A DNA stretch of 64,000 nt from CBDUEF01 sp018063485 (GCA_037045435.1 JBAOID010000020.1:1-64000); one strand, 5' to 3'; positions 38,035-46,995 are shown, counted from the first letter of the stretch. Numbers and translations: made by a program. Notes: a model not told the origin generated them from the letters alone.

Positions 38035-39426
38035 CTAGCCCCGGCGTCCGCGCGCGCCCAAAGAGGAAACTTCGGCCATTCGCGCGCGCAACTGTTGCTC
38101 TGATCCAAAGCCATAGCGCGCCCAGCCCAGACTGTCGAGGCGCAGAGATTTTGCTGCCGCCGCCTGTCCGCTGTTGTCCAGGGCCTGGGCCTTGATCAGC
38201 ATCAGGGTTGCGGTCAGCGCCGCATTCTGCGCCGATTTGGCCATCGGCAAAGCACGATCTACCATTGCGATCGCCTGTTCATTCTGGCCCGAAGACAGCG
38301 CGATTGCGGCCAACTGCATATCGCAATGGGCGGCGTGAATGGCCATTCCGGGCTTGCTGCGATAAATCCGCCCAGCTTCGCCAAAGGCGCGCACCGCATT
38401 TTCCGGGTCTGACGCAATCGCCGCCCGCCCGACTGCGAAATAGCTGAACGCCAGCCTCCCATCCTGCCAGCCCTGCGCCAAGGCAATCGACAGCATCCGT
38501 TGTGCTGCGACCGACCGGCTTGCCGGACTGCCTGATGGGCCGAAGGCCGCCTCAACCGAATTGATCCAGCCGCGCGGCGACATCGACTGTGGTGGGGAGC
38601 CGCCCGCCGATCGCCCCGCCGGATGCAGGCGCGCCAAAAGCTCGGGCAGACGCCTGGCCACCTCGGCCTCATTCATCCCGCTTTGCAATTCGGGAGAATA
38701 ATGCAGCCGCAACATCAGCATATCAAAGCTGGTCAGCACGGTGTTGAAATTGTCGTCGTTGAAGATCGAATCGGGCAGGCGAAACAGATCGTTCAGCGGG
38801 CCCATTGCTTGCGACACTTCCTCATGCAGGCAGTCGCGTACTTCTTGCGGGCTGGTGTCGGATGGGATGAAGGCAATCGCATGCTCGCGCTGAACCACTG
38901 TAGCCCAATCAACATCCGAGCTGTTGCGCTTGGCCTTGTACTCGGCAAAAGAGCGCACCCGCGGCACGGTGAAACAGGCCGCCGACGGCACCGATTTTTG
39001 CAATTCGTGGCGAGTCACAAATTCAATTGTCACCGAGGGCGCTTCACCTTTACGCGCTGTACGCACATTCAATCCCGCCTCGGACCGATAACGCGTGATC
39101 AGTTTTGCCAGTTCGATGGGCGCAGTTGGCGGCACATCACCCATCATCGCGATCACGATTTCACTCTCAAATCGGCTAAGCACCGGCAACGCCCGCCCGC
39201 TTTCCATCCTGAATGCCAGATCCAGGAAATCGCGCGCCAATTCGGTATTCGAGCGATTGCCCAAGGGCGCCACGGGGCCGCTGACGGCTTGAACCGAGGG
39301 CAGAATGATGCCGTTGCTAAGATCGGTCGGATAGTTCTTTGACACCTGTGCAACAGGCGGCGGCGAAACGCAGGCGGTGGCCAGCCCGAGCGGCAGGGTC
39401 AGGGCAATCATGGAAATCAAACGCAT
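38035..39426 (-). CDS. DUF2927-containing predicted lipoprotein
   Basis: A 463-residue exported protein. The start MRLISMIALTLPLGLATAC gives a signal with a weak lipobox Cys at about 19. The DUF2927 region (about 90-260) has CFTVPRVRSF and DCLHEEVSQAMGPLNDLFRLPDSIFNDD, a zincin-like HEE arrangement in place of a full HExxH. The C-terminal third is helical and TPR-like (AVRAFGEAGRIYRSKPGMA). The ribosome site is weak. It is part of the leftward MoxR-VWA cluster. Confidence 0.82.
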   Translation of the reverse strand: MRLISMIALTLPLGLATACVSPPPVAQVSKNYPTDLSNGIILPSVQAVSGPVAPLGNRSNTELARDFLDLAFRMESGRALPVLSRFESEIVIAMMGDVPPTAPIELAKLITRYRSEAGLNVRTARKGEAPSVTIEFVTRHELQKSVPSAACFTVPRVRSFAEYKAKRNSSDVDWATVVQREHAIAFIPSDTSPQEVRDCLHEEVSQAMGPLNDLFRLPDSIFNDDNFNTVLTSFDMLMLRLHYSPELQSGMNEAEVARRLPELLARLHPAGRSAGGSPPQSMSPRGWINSVEAAFGPSGSPASRSVAAQRMLSIALAQGWQDGRLAFSYFAVGRAAIASDPENAVRAFGEAGRIYRSKPGMAIHAAHCDMQLAAIALSSGQNEQAIAMVDRALPMAKSAQNAALTATLMLIKAQALDNSGQAAAAKSLRLDSLGWARYGFGSEQQLRARMAEVSSLGARGRRG

Positions 39427-39937
39427 GGCTTGGCAGCTCTTCACGAAGGGTTGCGAGGGGCAGGGGCCCCCCATTTACGGTATTGACGGCAAATGCGAGT
39501 CCCGCTGCAAGGGGCGTTGCTTTTGCACAGAATGCCCGCGCATCCACCACAAAGCCTTGGCCTTCGCCCGTCGCGTCAGATCTTGCGCCGCCTTTTTCGT
39601 TGCGTATCGTCATGTAACCTTGCGGCGCAGCACCGCAAACATCCATTTCAACACGCCAAGACAGGTCGGAACAGGTCACGATCCGCACCGTGCTCTTCTC
39701 CGCAAAAGGTGAAACCCATCGCTTTCGCCCTGAACATCTGACCGCGCAGTGGCCAATTGCCGTTCCCAAAAAACCGAATTTCCAGATCCGGCCGCACGAT
39801 ATCGTGAGACCGGTAAAACGCCAATTTCTGGGCCATATTGAGCGACACTTAAGCATGTTTCACCTTCAGGGTGAGACAACAGGCAAGCAGTGTCGATACG
39901 GCGGCGGGTTTGTGTCAATCTTTGGATTTATGCGATT
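39427..39937. other. 511-bp region with no confident gene
   Basis: The gap between the DUF2927 gene and the short frame after moxR. Several short, mutually contradictory frames occur on both strands; the best is the minus-strand candidate at 39613-39848. Coding signal switches frame, which suggests either indel errors in a small gene or a decayed gene. I see no RNA gene, terminator or repeat here. Confidence 0.5.
39613..39848 (-). CDS. Candidate small protein gene, probably frame-disrupted
   Basis: A frame beginning at a GTG (VSLNMAQKLAFYRSHDIVR) reads PDLEIRFFGNGNWPLRG and AMGFTFCGEEHGAD, with codon use like its neighbours, then stops at 39648. Removing one T just before that stop would continue it as LALKWMFAVLRRKVT to a stop at about 39613. 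That would give about 77 residues of unknown function. Low confidence: no family is recognised and there is no strong ribosome site. Confidence 0.3.
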
Positions 39938-40111
39938 TCAACGCCCACCACCCCTTGAGGTCATCGGCAAGGAAAAGCCCATATTTTCCCGGTCGCCCTC
40001 ACCCGATGTTTCAATTTCCGTCAAGATTTCGTTATTCTGTGAGATGATTTTGGCAAGATCGTGGCCAAGGCCAGGCAATCGCACCCGATTCGGCAAGAAA
40101 TCCTCCGTCAT
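39938..40111 (-). CDS. Candidate 57-residue protein directly after moxR
   Basis: An ATG-started frame 12 bp after the moxR stop on the same strand (MTEDFLPNRVRLPGLGHDLA, central SQNNEILTEIETSGEGDREN, Gly/Arg tail). A GATAGGA precedes the ATG closely. Nothing is recognised. It may be a small cotranscribed protein or chance. Confidence 0.3.
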   Translation of the reverse strand: MTEDFLPNRVRLPGLGHDLAKIISQNNEILTEIETSGEGDRENMGFSLPMTSRGGGR

Positions 40112-40123
40112 TCCTATCGACCA

Positions 40124-40963
40124 TCAGCGTTGTGCGCGCGCCATGAACGCCAGTCGTTCAAACAGATGCACATCTTGCTCGTTTTTCAGCAGGGCTCCGT
40201 GCAGCCGTGGCAGCGCATGTTTGCCCTCGCGCCGCAAATCCTCGGGGGCCAGATCCTCGGCCAGGAGCAGCTTCAGCCAGTCCAGCACTTCCGAAGTGGA
40301 GGGTTTCTTTTTCAGACCCGGCGTTTCGCGCAATTCGAAAAACTGCGTCAAAGCCGTAGCCAGCAGCGCCTCTTTGATCCCCGGAAAATGCACCCGCACA
40401 ATTTGCGCCAGTGTTTCAGGGTCGGGAAAGCGGATGAAGTGGAAAAAACACCGTCGCAAGAATGCGTCGGGCAATTCCTTTTCATTGTTGGATGTGATGA
40501 TCACTACCGGCCGATGCAGCGCCCGCACGGTTTCATTGGTTTCATAGACATGAAACTCCATCCGGTCGAGTTCTTGCAACAGATCATTTGGAAACTCGAT
40601 ATCGGCCTTGTCGATCTCGTCGATCAGCAAAACCACCCGCTCGGGCGCGGTGAACGCCTGCCACAGTTTGCCGCGCCGGATATAGTTGCCCACCTCATGC
40701 ACCCGCGCCTCACCCAACTGGCTGTCGCGCAAGCGGCTGACCGCATCATATTCATAAAGCCCCTGCTGCGCCTTGGTGGTCGATTTCACATGCCATTCGA
40801 TCAAGTCCATCCCCAGGGCCTGTGCCACTTGCCGGGCCAGTTCGGTCTTGCCGGTTCCGGGCTCGCCCTTGACCAACAAAGGCCGCTGCAAAACCACCGC
40901 CGCGTTCACCGCCACTGCCAGATCTTGCGAAACTACATAGTCGGGCGTGCTGTCAAATTTCAT
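40124..40963 (-). CDS. MoxR-family AAA+ ATPase
   Basis: A 279-residue AAA+ chaperone-like ATPase. Walker A is GEPGTGKTEL, Walker B is VVLLIDEIDKAD, sensor 1 is ITSNNEKELPDAFLRRC, and a C-terminal lid follows. MoxR ATPases pair with VWA proteins to mature metalloenzymes or remodel envelope complexes; the CoxE-like partner is at 36637 in the same orientation. It is first in the leftward cluster and diverges from dksA across 172 bp. Confidence 0.92.
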   Translation of the reverse strand: MKFDSTPDYVVSQDLAVAVNAAVVLQRPLLVKGEPGTGKTELARQVAQALGMDLIEWHVKSTTKAQQGLYEYDAVSRLRDSQLGEARVHEVGNYIRRGKLWQAFTAPERVVLLIDEIDKADIEFPNDLLQELDRMEFHVYETNETVRALHRPVVIITSNNEKELPDAFLRRCFFHFIRFPDPETLAQIVRVHFPGIKEALLATALTQFFELRETPGLKKKPSTSEVLDWLKLLLAEDLAPEDLRREGKHALPRLHGALLKNEQDVHLFERLAFMARAQR

Positions 40964-41135
40964 TTTCTACTCAAGGTTATGCGGCCAAGGGGCGGGTGGA
41001 CCCTAAACCTGCCCCAAAAAACACGCAACCGCTAGTGACAAGCGCATCGCTTTCCTTTAAGTGACCGCCAACAGGGAGTGCGGCATGACAGAAGCCAAGC
41101 TGTCGGCGCGGCCCGACCAAGTGGAGAATGCAGAT

Positions 41136-41558
41136 ATGAAAGCCGAGATTTTCCTGCCTGATGATTACCGTCCGGCAGAGAACGAGCCTTTCATGAATGA
41201 GCGGCAGTTGGAATATTTCCGCCGCAAGCTGGTGGTCTGGAAACAAGACCTGCTCGACCAATCCGCCGAAACCATCGACAATCTGCAAGATTCTGGCCGC
41301 AATGTGCCTGACATTGCTGATCGCGCCTCGGAAGAAACCGATCGTGCGCTGGAACTGCGCACCCGCGACCGTCAACGCAAGCTGGTGTCGAAAATCGACG
41401 CCGCCCTGCGCCGGATCGAGAACGACGAATTTGGCTATTGCGAAATGACCGGCGAGCCGATCAGCCTCAAACGCCTTGATGCCCGCCCCATCGCCACCAT
41501 GACGCTGGAGGCTCAGGAAAAGCACGAGCGTCGCGAGAAAGTGCATCGCGACGATTGA
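41136..41558 (+). CDS. dksA: RNA polymerase-binding regulator DksA (single-cysteine zinc-finger type)
   Basis: Binds the secondary channel of RNA polymerase and, with ppGpp, adjusts rRNA and amino-acid promoters. The start MKAEIFLPDDYRPAENE at 41136 follows GGAG with 8-base spacing; an upstream ATG would add 25 residues. The coiled-coil tip carries DIADRA, matching DxxDxA. The finger region has CEMT and later TLEA, so three of four zinc cysteines are replaced by Thr, Thr and Ala, as in DksA2-type and Rhodobacter proteins. It ends with a strong terminator. Confidence 0.92.
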   Translation: MKAEIFLPDDYRPAENEPFMNERQLEYFRRKLVVWKQDLLDQSAETIDNLQDSGRNVPDIADRASEETDRALELRTRDRQRKLVSKIDAALRRIENDEFGYCEMTGEPISLKRLDARPIATMTLEAQEKHERREKVHRDD

Positions 41559-41603
41559 CCCAGGCAGTTTGGCTTGCGGTCAGGCCGCTAAACGGCACAT
41601 GAT

Positions 41604-41631
41604 CACGCCGGACCCTTGGGTCCGGTGTTTT
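41604..41631 (+). terminator. Rho-independent terminator after dksA
   Basis: CCGGACCC and GGGTCCGG (41608-41615 and 41618-41625) form a perfect 8-bp stem around a TT gap, followed by TGTTTTGC. It lies about 45 bp after the dksA stop and just before the monooxygenase gene. Confidence 0.8.
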
Positions 41632-41649
41632 GCTTTGGGGGGCAAGCCA

Positions 41650-42825
41650 GTGCTGGGAACTGAAATCACCATTATCGGGGCAGGGGTTGCCGGTCTGGCC
41701 TTGTCGCGTGCCCTGGCCTTGAAAGGTGCGGCCGTCACCGTTCTGGAACAAGCCGATGCCGTTCGTGAAGTGGGGGCGGGTTTGCAAATCTCGCCCAACG
41801 GTGCCGTGGTGCTGCGCGAGTTGGGTCTGGGCGCGGCCCTTGAATCTGCCTCGATGCAGGCGCGCGCGGTCAGGCTTTGCGATGGCCTTTCCGGCGACAA
41901 GGTTCTGGAGATGGATCTTGCCCGTCTGCGCCCGGCGCATGGCTATCATTTTCTACACCGTGTCGATCTGATCGAGCTGCTGAAGCAAGGTGCTGAGGCG
42001 GCTGGCGTCACCTTGCGCTTGTTGCATAAAGTCACATCGCTTGATCTGACCGGCACCCGCGCATTGCTTGCCACATCCACCGGGGAATCGCTTTCGCCCA
42101 CGATCTTGATCGGTGCCGACGGCCTGCACTCGCTTACCCGTGCGGCGCTGAATGGTCAGTCGGCGCCGTTTTTCACTCATCAAGTCGCGTGGCGTGCCTT
42201 GATCCCTGAACAGCCCGGTGCCGTCCCCGTTGCCGAGGTGCATATGGGGCCGGGCCGTCATCTGGTCAGCTATCCGCTGCGCGGCGGCACCCTGCGCAAC
42301 ATCGTGGCTGTTGAAGAACGTAGCCGCTGGGCCGAGGAAAGCTGGTCGCTGCGCGATGATCCGATGGATTTGCGGCTGGCTTTTGAGGCGTTCAGCCCCC
42401 GTGTGCGCGGCTGGCTTGATCAGGTGCAAGATGTCTATCTCTGGGGCCTTTTCCGCCACGAGGTTGCGCGAGACTGGACGCGGATCTTGCCCGCAGGTGG
42501 GGTGGCAATCCTGGGTGATGCCGCCCATCCCACCTTGCCGTTCCTTGCCCAAGGCGCATCAATGGGACTGGAAGACGCTTGGGTGCTGGCAGATCGCTTG
42601 GCATCCTTGCCTCTGCCCGAGGCTTTGGCTGCCTATCAGGCCGCCCGCGCGCCCCGCACCAGACGGATTGTCGCCGCAGCCACCTCCAACGCCCGCTCTT
42701 ATCATCTGTCGGGCGTTAGCCGCTCGCTGGCCCATACTGCGCTGAAAATCGGCGGCACCCTTGCCCCCGGTCTGGCCCTGCGCCGCTTCGATTGGCTGTA
42801 TGATTTCGACGTGACCAAAGCCTAA
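41650..42825 (+). CDS. FAD-dependent aromatic monooxygenase, salicylate hydroxylase-like
   Basis: Class A flavoprotein monooxygenase of 391 residues. The N-terminal FAD motif is ITIIGAGVAGLALSRALALKG, the DG motif is IGADGLHSLTR, and the GD motif is GGVAILGDAAHPTLPFLAQGASMGLEDAW. GTG 41650 follows GGGGGG with a 7-base gap. Overall it resembles 3-hydroxybenzoate 6-hydroxylase and salicylate hydroxylase, but the substrate cannot be fixed; no aromatic-degradation genes are adjacent. Its 3' end overlaps xthA by 4 bp. Confidence 0.87.
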   Translation: MLGTEITIIGAGVAGLALSRALALKGAAVTVLEQADAVREVGAGLQISPNGAVVLRELGLGAALESASMQARAVRLCDGLSGDKVLEMDLARLRPAHGYHFLHRVDLIELLKQGAEAAGVTLRLLHKVTSLDLTGTRALLATSTGESLSPTILIGADGLHSLTRAALNGQSAPFFTHQVAWRALIPEQPGAVPVAEVHMGPGRHLVSYPLRGGTLRNIVAVEERSRWAEESWSLRDDPMDLRLAFEAFSPRVRGWLDQVQDVYLWGLFRHEVARDWTRILPAGGVAILGDAAHPTLPFLAQGASMGLEDAWVLADRLASLPLPEALAAYQAARAPRTRRIVAAATSNARSYHLSGVSRSLAHTALKIGGTLAPGLALRRFDWLYDFDVTKA

Positions 42826-43601
42826 GCCGCCAGATCAATCCACACCGGCACATGATCCGAAGGTTTATCCCCAGCCCGCACCTGTTTGTCGATCTGGCAA
42901 TCTTCTAACAGATCGGCGGCTTGCGGTGACAGCAATAGATGATCAATCCTGATGCCGTTGTTGCGCTCCCAAGCCCCGGCCTGGTAATCCCAAAACGAAT
43001 AAAACCCCGCCGCCTGATTACGCACACGAAACGCGTCGGTCAGGCCAAGATTGACCAAACGGCGATAGGCCGCGCGGGTTTGCGGCAAGAACAGCGCATC
43101 CTCAACCCAGGCTTCGGGCCTGGCCGCATCTTCGGCTTGCGGGATCACATTATAATCGCCGCAAATCACCAGCGGCTCTTCATCGCGCAGCAAAGTCTCG
43201 ACACGGGCCTGCATCCGCGCCATCCATGCCAGTTTATAGTCATATTTCGGCCCCGGTGCCGGGTTGCCATTGGGCAGATACAGCCCACAGATCCGCACCG
43301 CATAGCTTCCCATGACGGTGGCTTCGATCCAACGCGCCTGAATATCCTCATCATCACCGGGCAGGCCACGGGTCACATCTTCCAGCGGTAGTTTCGACAG
43401 GATGGCCACCCCGTTGAAACTTTTCATGCCATGCGTTTCCACCTGATACCCAAGTGATTCGAAAACCTCACGCGGGAAGGCCTCATCCACCGATTTGATC
43501 TCTTGCAGGCAAACCACATCCGGCTGCGCCTCGGACAACCATTTCGGCAAGGCCTCGATCCGCGCCTTGATGCCGTTGATGTTGAAAGTGGCGATTTTCA
43601 T
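42822..43601 (-). CDS. xthA: Exodeoxyribonuclease III
   Basis: AP endonuclease and 3' exonuclease for base-excision repair. The 259-residue protein begins MKIATFNINGIKARI at 43601 after AAAGGA. Catalytic motifs are VVCLQEIKS (metal Glu), GLYLPNG, CGDYNVIP (Asp/Asn), TDAFR, and NGIRIDHLLLSP plus KPSDHVPVWIDL (final Asp-His pair). Confidence 0.94.
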   Translation of the reverse strand: MKIATFNINGIKARIEALPKWLSEAQPDVVCLQEIKSVDEAFPREVFESLGYQVETHGMKSFNGVAILSKLPLEDVTRGLPGDDEDIQARWIEATVMGSYAVRICGLYLPNGNPAPGPKYDYKLAWMARMQARVETLLRDEEPLVICGDYNVIPQAEDAARPEAWVEDALFLPQTRAAYRRLVNLGLTDAFRVRNQAAGFYSFWDYQAGAWERNNGIRIDHLLLSPQAADLLEDCQIDKQVRAGDKPSDHVPVWIDLAA

Positions 43602-43663
43602 GGGTATATCCTTTGGCTTGATCAACGTCTAACCAAAGACTGCGCCCCCGTAAACGGCAGGCT

Positions 43664-44380
43664 TCATGCCGTTTCCAGCCAATCCATCTGCGCCGCATTC
43701 AGCCAAAGCTGATCCAGCGCGTCCAATTCGGCCACGTCAAACCGCTCCAACTCTTCCCAATAACGCCCCGAAGGCGTGTCATACCCTAATTCTGCCTCAC
43801 ACTTTTGGGCCTTGGCAGCCAGCTCAGGGCAAAACGGCAGCGGGCGAACGGCCCCCAGACTGTTGCGCTGCGCCTGCGGAAAGATCAGTCGCGACGGCCC
43901 GCTTGACAGGTTTACCATCGCACAGCCCTGCATTGCCGCCAGCACCATCAACCGCGCCGATTTCGCCTCAAGGTTGCGTAAGGTGATATCGTGCCGCAAC
44001 GGGTCTGCCGTGCCACGGCCATAAAAATGTGTCTGTCCCGGCCCATATTGCATATCGCAGCCAAAAGCCGCGATAACGCGCGGTCGCAGCGCATTCAGCG
44101 CCCAATAGCCCGAGGTAAAGGCCATGGTCGCCCCCGCATAGACAAATCCTCCCAGCGCATTCTGTGCCGGAACGAAATCGGTTTCAGTAATCACCCGCTG
44201 CCCTGCCACCGCCACGGGGCACCGCTCGGGCGCAAAATCCCACGGGTAAATCGCGAAATCCCAATCGGGGCGGAGCAAATGGGCATTGTTGATCGCCAAA
44301 ATGCGGTCAAACCCTTGGCGCGGCCAGCCTGCGACCTCAATCGCCATCGGTGCAGAGCCGATCATCAACACTGTCGTCAT
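43664..44380 (-). CDS. Conserved protein with N-terminal nucleotide-binding-like fold, function unknown
   Basis: A 238-residue soluble protein. ATG 44380 follows GAGGGTG. It starts with TVLMIGSAPMAIEVAGWP, a beta-loop-alpha resembling Rossmann or DUF115-like domains, then RILAINNAHLLRPDWDFAIY, which resembles the NNA/DW pattern of motility-associated glycosyltransferase-like proteins. A middle segment has AAFGCDMQYGPGQTHFYG. The match is weak, so I give no function. It lies on the same strand as erpA upstream, with a 58-bp gap. Confidence 0.7.
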   Translation of the reverse strand: MTTVLMIGSAPMAIEVAGWPRQGFDRILAINNAHLLRPDWDFAIYPWDFAPERCPVAVAGQRVITETDFVPAQNALGGFVYAGATMAFTSGYWALNALRPRVIAAFGCDMQYGPGQTHFYGRGTADPLRHDITLRNLEAKSARLMVLAAMQGCAMVNLSSGPSRLIFPQAQRNSLGAVRPLPFCPELAAKAQKCEAELGYDTPSGRYWEELERFDVAELDALDQLWLNAAQMDWLETA

Positions 44381-44438
44381 CACAGGCACCCTCTTTGATG
44401 CCGAAAAGATTAGGGCGTTTGCCCTGAATGACCAGCCT

Positions 44439-44772
44439 TCAGATCGAAAAACTTGTGCCGCAACCGCAAGAGCTGCTGGCATTGGGGTTTTCAATGACAA
44501 ACCGCGCGCCGATCAGCTCTTCGGAGAAATCAATCACCGCATTGGCCAGAAACGGCAGGCTGATCTGATCGACCAACACCTTTTGCCCATCGCTTTCCAG
44601 CACCAGATCATCCGCCTGCCGGATCATCCAGCCGGATATCATACTGAAACCCCGAACAGCCGCCGCCTTCAACCGCCACCCGCAGGGCCTTGGACTCACC
44701 GGTCATCTCGGCAATTTCCGCCAGTCGGGCAAATGCCCGAGGGGTAACGCGGGGGGGAAGGGTCAATTCCAT
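44439..44772 (-). CDS. erpA: A-type iron-sulfur carrier, ErpA/IscA family (one apparent frameshift)
   Basis: Carrier that delivers Fe-S clusters to target enzymes. Three conserved cysteines are present: GGGCSGFQYD and SSCGCGTSFSI at the C-terminus. The start MELTLPPRVTPRAF at 44772 has AAAGGACAG upstream. One extra base at about 44613-44620 splits the frame; removing it joins IRLDDPA to DDLVLESDG, giving about 110 residues, the usual length. It diverges from dgt across 80 bp. Confidence 0.87.
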
Positions 44773-44852
44773 GACTTGCTCTGTCCTTTGTTCTGATACT
44801 ACGCAATATAGGGGGCAACCTGTGCCACAACAAGAACGCTGAACGGACACTC

Positions 44853-46016
44853 ATGCTTGCCCCTTTCGCCTGCCACCCCGAACATTCGCACGGCCGCCTG
44901 CATGATGAGCGCATGTCGTCCTTTCGCTCGCCATTTCAGCGCGACCGTGACCGCATCATCCATTCTTCGGCTTTCCGTCGCCTGAAACACAAGACCCAGG
45001 TGTTTGTCGAACACGAGGGCGATCTTTACCGCACCCGCCTGACCCATTCGATCGAGGTGGCGCAGGTGGCGCGCACCATCGCAGGCGTTCTTGGTCTGAA
45101 CACCGATCTGGCCGAGGCAATCGCGCTGGCCCATGATCTGGGCCACACCCCCTTTGGCCATACCGGCGAGGATGCGCTTTCGGCCCTTATGGCCCCCTAT
45201 GGCGGCTTTGATCACAACGCCCAGGCCCTGCGCATCGTCACCAGTCTGGAGCGCCACTACGCCGATTTCGACGGGTTGAACCTGACCTGGGAAACCCTCG
45301 AAGGCATCGCCAAGCACAACGGTCCCGTCACTGGCCCGAATGCAGACGCCAAACACGCAGGCCCTTTGCCCTATGCGCTGGCCGAGGTGAATGCGCAGTG
45401 GGATCTGGAACTCGACACCCATGCTTCCGCCGAGGCGCAGGTGGCCGCCATTGCCGATGATGTCGCCTATTCCCACCATGATCTGCACGACGGTCTGCGC
45501 TCGGGCCTGTTCGATGAAGCCGACCTGATGGAACTGCCCGTCACCGGCCCTGCCTTTGCCGAGGTCGATGCGCTATACCCCGGCCTTGAGAAAACGCGCC
45601 GCCGGCATGAGGCTTTGCGCAGGGTTTTCGGCCGCATGGTGGAAGATGTCATCGCCGTTGCGCAGGGGCGGCTTGAGGCGGCTCAACCGAAATCGGTTGA
45701 TGATATCCGCCGTATGGGCACCACCATCATCCGCTTTTCCAAACCGCTTTACCAAGACCTCAAGGCGATCCGCTCGTTCTTGTTCACCCGGATGTATCGT
45801 GCGCCCTCGGTGATGGCGGAACGCGCCCGCGTCACCATTGTTTTGAACGACCTGTTCCCGCTCTTTCTTGCCAAGCCCTCGCTTTTGCCCGAAGAATGGC
45901 AGCATGAAATCCAAAGCCTGCCCGATGATACCAGCCTTGCGCGCATGGTGGCCGATTATGTCTCCGGCATGACCGACCGCTTTGCCTTGGCCGAACACGA
46001 ACGGCTTTTCCCCTGA
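44853..46016 (+). CDS. dgt: Deoxyguanosinetriphosphate triphosphohydrolase (dGTPase-like)
   Basis: HD-domain hydrolase that removes triphosphate from dNTPs. The 387 residues carry the N-terminal FRSPFQRDRDRIIHSSAFRRL, and HD motifs in RTRLTHSIEVAQ, ALAHDLGHTPFGHTGED and ADDVAYSHHDLHDG (final Asp). The C-terminus continues with the family's helical region. Such dGTPase-like enzymes are common in alphaproteobacteria; exact nucleotide preference is not evident. Confidence 0.92.
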   Translation: MLAPFACHPEHSHGRLHDERMSSFRSPFQRDRDRIIHSSAFRRLKHKTQVFVEHEGDLYRTRLTHSIEVAQVARTIAGVLGLNTDLAEAIALAHDLGHTPFGHTGEDALSALMAPYGGFDHNAQALRIVTSLERHYADFDGLNLTWETLEGIAKHNGPVTGPNADAKHAGPLPYALAEVNAQWDLELDTHASAEAQVAAIADDVAYSHHDLHDGLRSGLFDEADLMELPVTGPAFAEVDALYPGLEKTRRRHEALRRVFGRMVEDVIAVAQGRLEAAQPKSVDDIRRMGTTIIRFSKPLYQDLKAIRSFLFTRMYRAPSVMAERARVTIVLNDLFPLFLAKPSLLPEEWQHEIQSLPDDTSLARMVADYVSGMTDRFALAEHERLFP

Positions 46017-46527
46017 TCCAAAAGACCGATCTTGCCCGAAATGACATCGGACTGAACCCGTCCTTGCCTTCGCCGTTGTCGGTGCACAATGGCTGGCGTT
46101 TCGTTGGTGCATGCCTGCCATCGTGTTCATGGTTTTGGCGGGGATATTGCTGGCCCGGTTCAGGGCGGGTTCATCTTGCTTGCCTAAGATCTTGATATTG
46201 CTTCCATCGCTGCCCTGGATATGCGCGCGGTGCTGTTGTTGGCCATGGTCATTCTGATCGCACGGCACTTGCCAGTGCTGATCACGCTGGCGGGCAGTGC
46301 AATCGCGTGGCCCGCGTTTCTGCGGCATGCTTGGTGAAATTGCTGCGAAAGGGGGACCAGATCAAATCGCTGCCCGGCACGCGTCTGATATCGCTGGTGC
46401 TGTCCGGCGCCAGTCTGGCAAACGGTATGAGCAAGGCCGAGCAAACGCCAATCGCTAAAGAAGCGTAAACACTGTACCGCAAGCCGTTGAAACTATTGGC
46501 ATCGAAACGCACGGCACATGCGCGCGC
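46017..46527. other. 511-bp region without an intact gene; possible frame-disrupted membrane protein
   Basis: No continuous gene. On the plus strand three overlapping pieces read MPAIVFMVLAGILLARF (about 46110), then MRAVLLLAMVILIARHLPVL (about 46221), then SLPGTRLISLVLSGASLANG (stop at about 46467). Together they suggest a small two-helix membrane protein broken by several indels, or a decayed remnant. The minus strand has no sensible frame. I see no terminator after dgt. Confidence 0.4.
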
Positions 46528-46995
46528 CTATTTGTTGGCGCGAAACGCGGCCCACCAGATCAGGGCGAGAGCCAGTGAGGCGATCACATTCCACCCCGCC
46601 ATCGAAACCCCCATCAGTGACCATGCAATCGCATCACAGCGAACCGGGGCCGCCACGATCACATCAGGATTGAGCAGGTCCGCCGTGCTGATCCCGGCAA
46701 TGGAATTGCCGGTGCAAGAAGCCAATCCCTCCCACCATTTCTGCTCGACCCCCACATGAAACACCCCGATCCCCGCCGTCGTCAGCGCCGCTCCCATCCC
46801 CAGCAAAGCCCAGAGCCGCCCGCCAAAGATCAACGCCAAAGCCCCGATCAGCACCGCCGCCCCATGCGGCCAGCGTTGATAGAGGCACAGCACGCAAGGC
46901 GCCAGGCCTCCGAAAAACTGGAATGCGAAGGCCCCCAAAAGCAGGGCCAGCGACCCCGCTGCAGTCAGCAAGATCAATCCGTTCCGCGTCATCAT
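46528..46995 (-). CDS. dsbB: Disulfide bond formation protein DsbB
   Basis: Quinone-linked membrane protein that reoxidises DsbA. It has four hydrophobic helices in 155 residues, a first periplasmic loop with CVLC directly after FFGGLAP, and a second loop with cysteines in ASCTGNS and PVRCDAIAW. Arg in YQRWPH is a quinone-site position. It follows the YqaA-type gene by 3 bp (TGA-GGA-ATG) and is probably cotranscribed with it. No dsbA is in the window. Confidence 0.92.
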   Translation of the reverse strand: MMTRNGLILLTAAGSLALLLGAFAFQFFGGLAPCVLCLYQRWPHGAAVLIGALALIFGGRLWALLGMGAALTTAGIGVFHVGVEQKWWEGLASCTGNSIAGISTADLLNPDVIVAAPVRCDAIAWSLMGVSMAGWNVIASLALALIWWAAFRANK

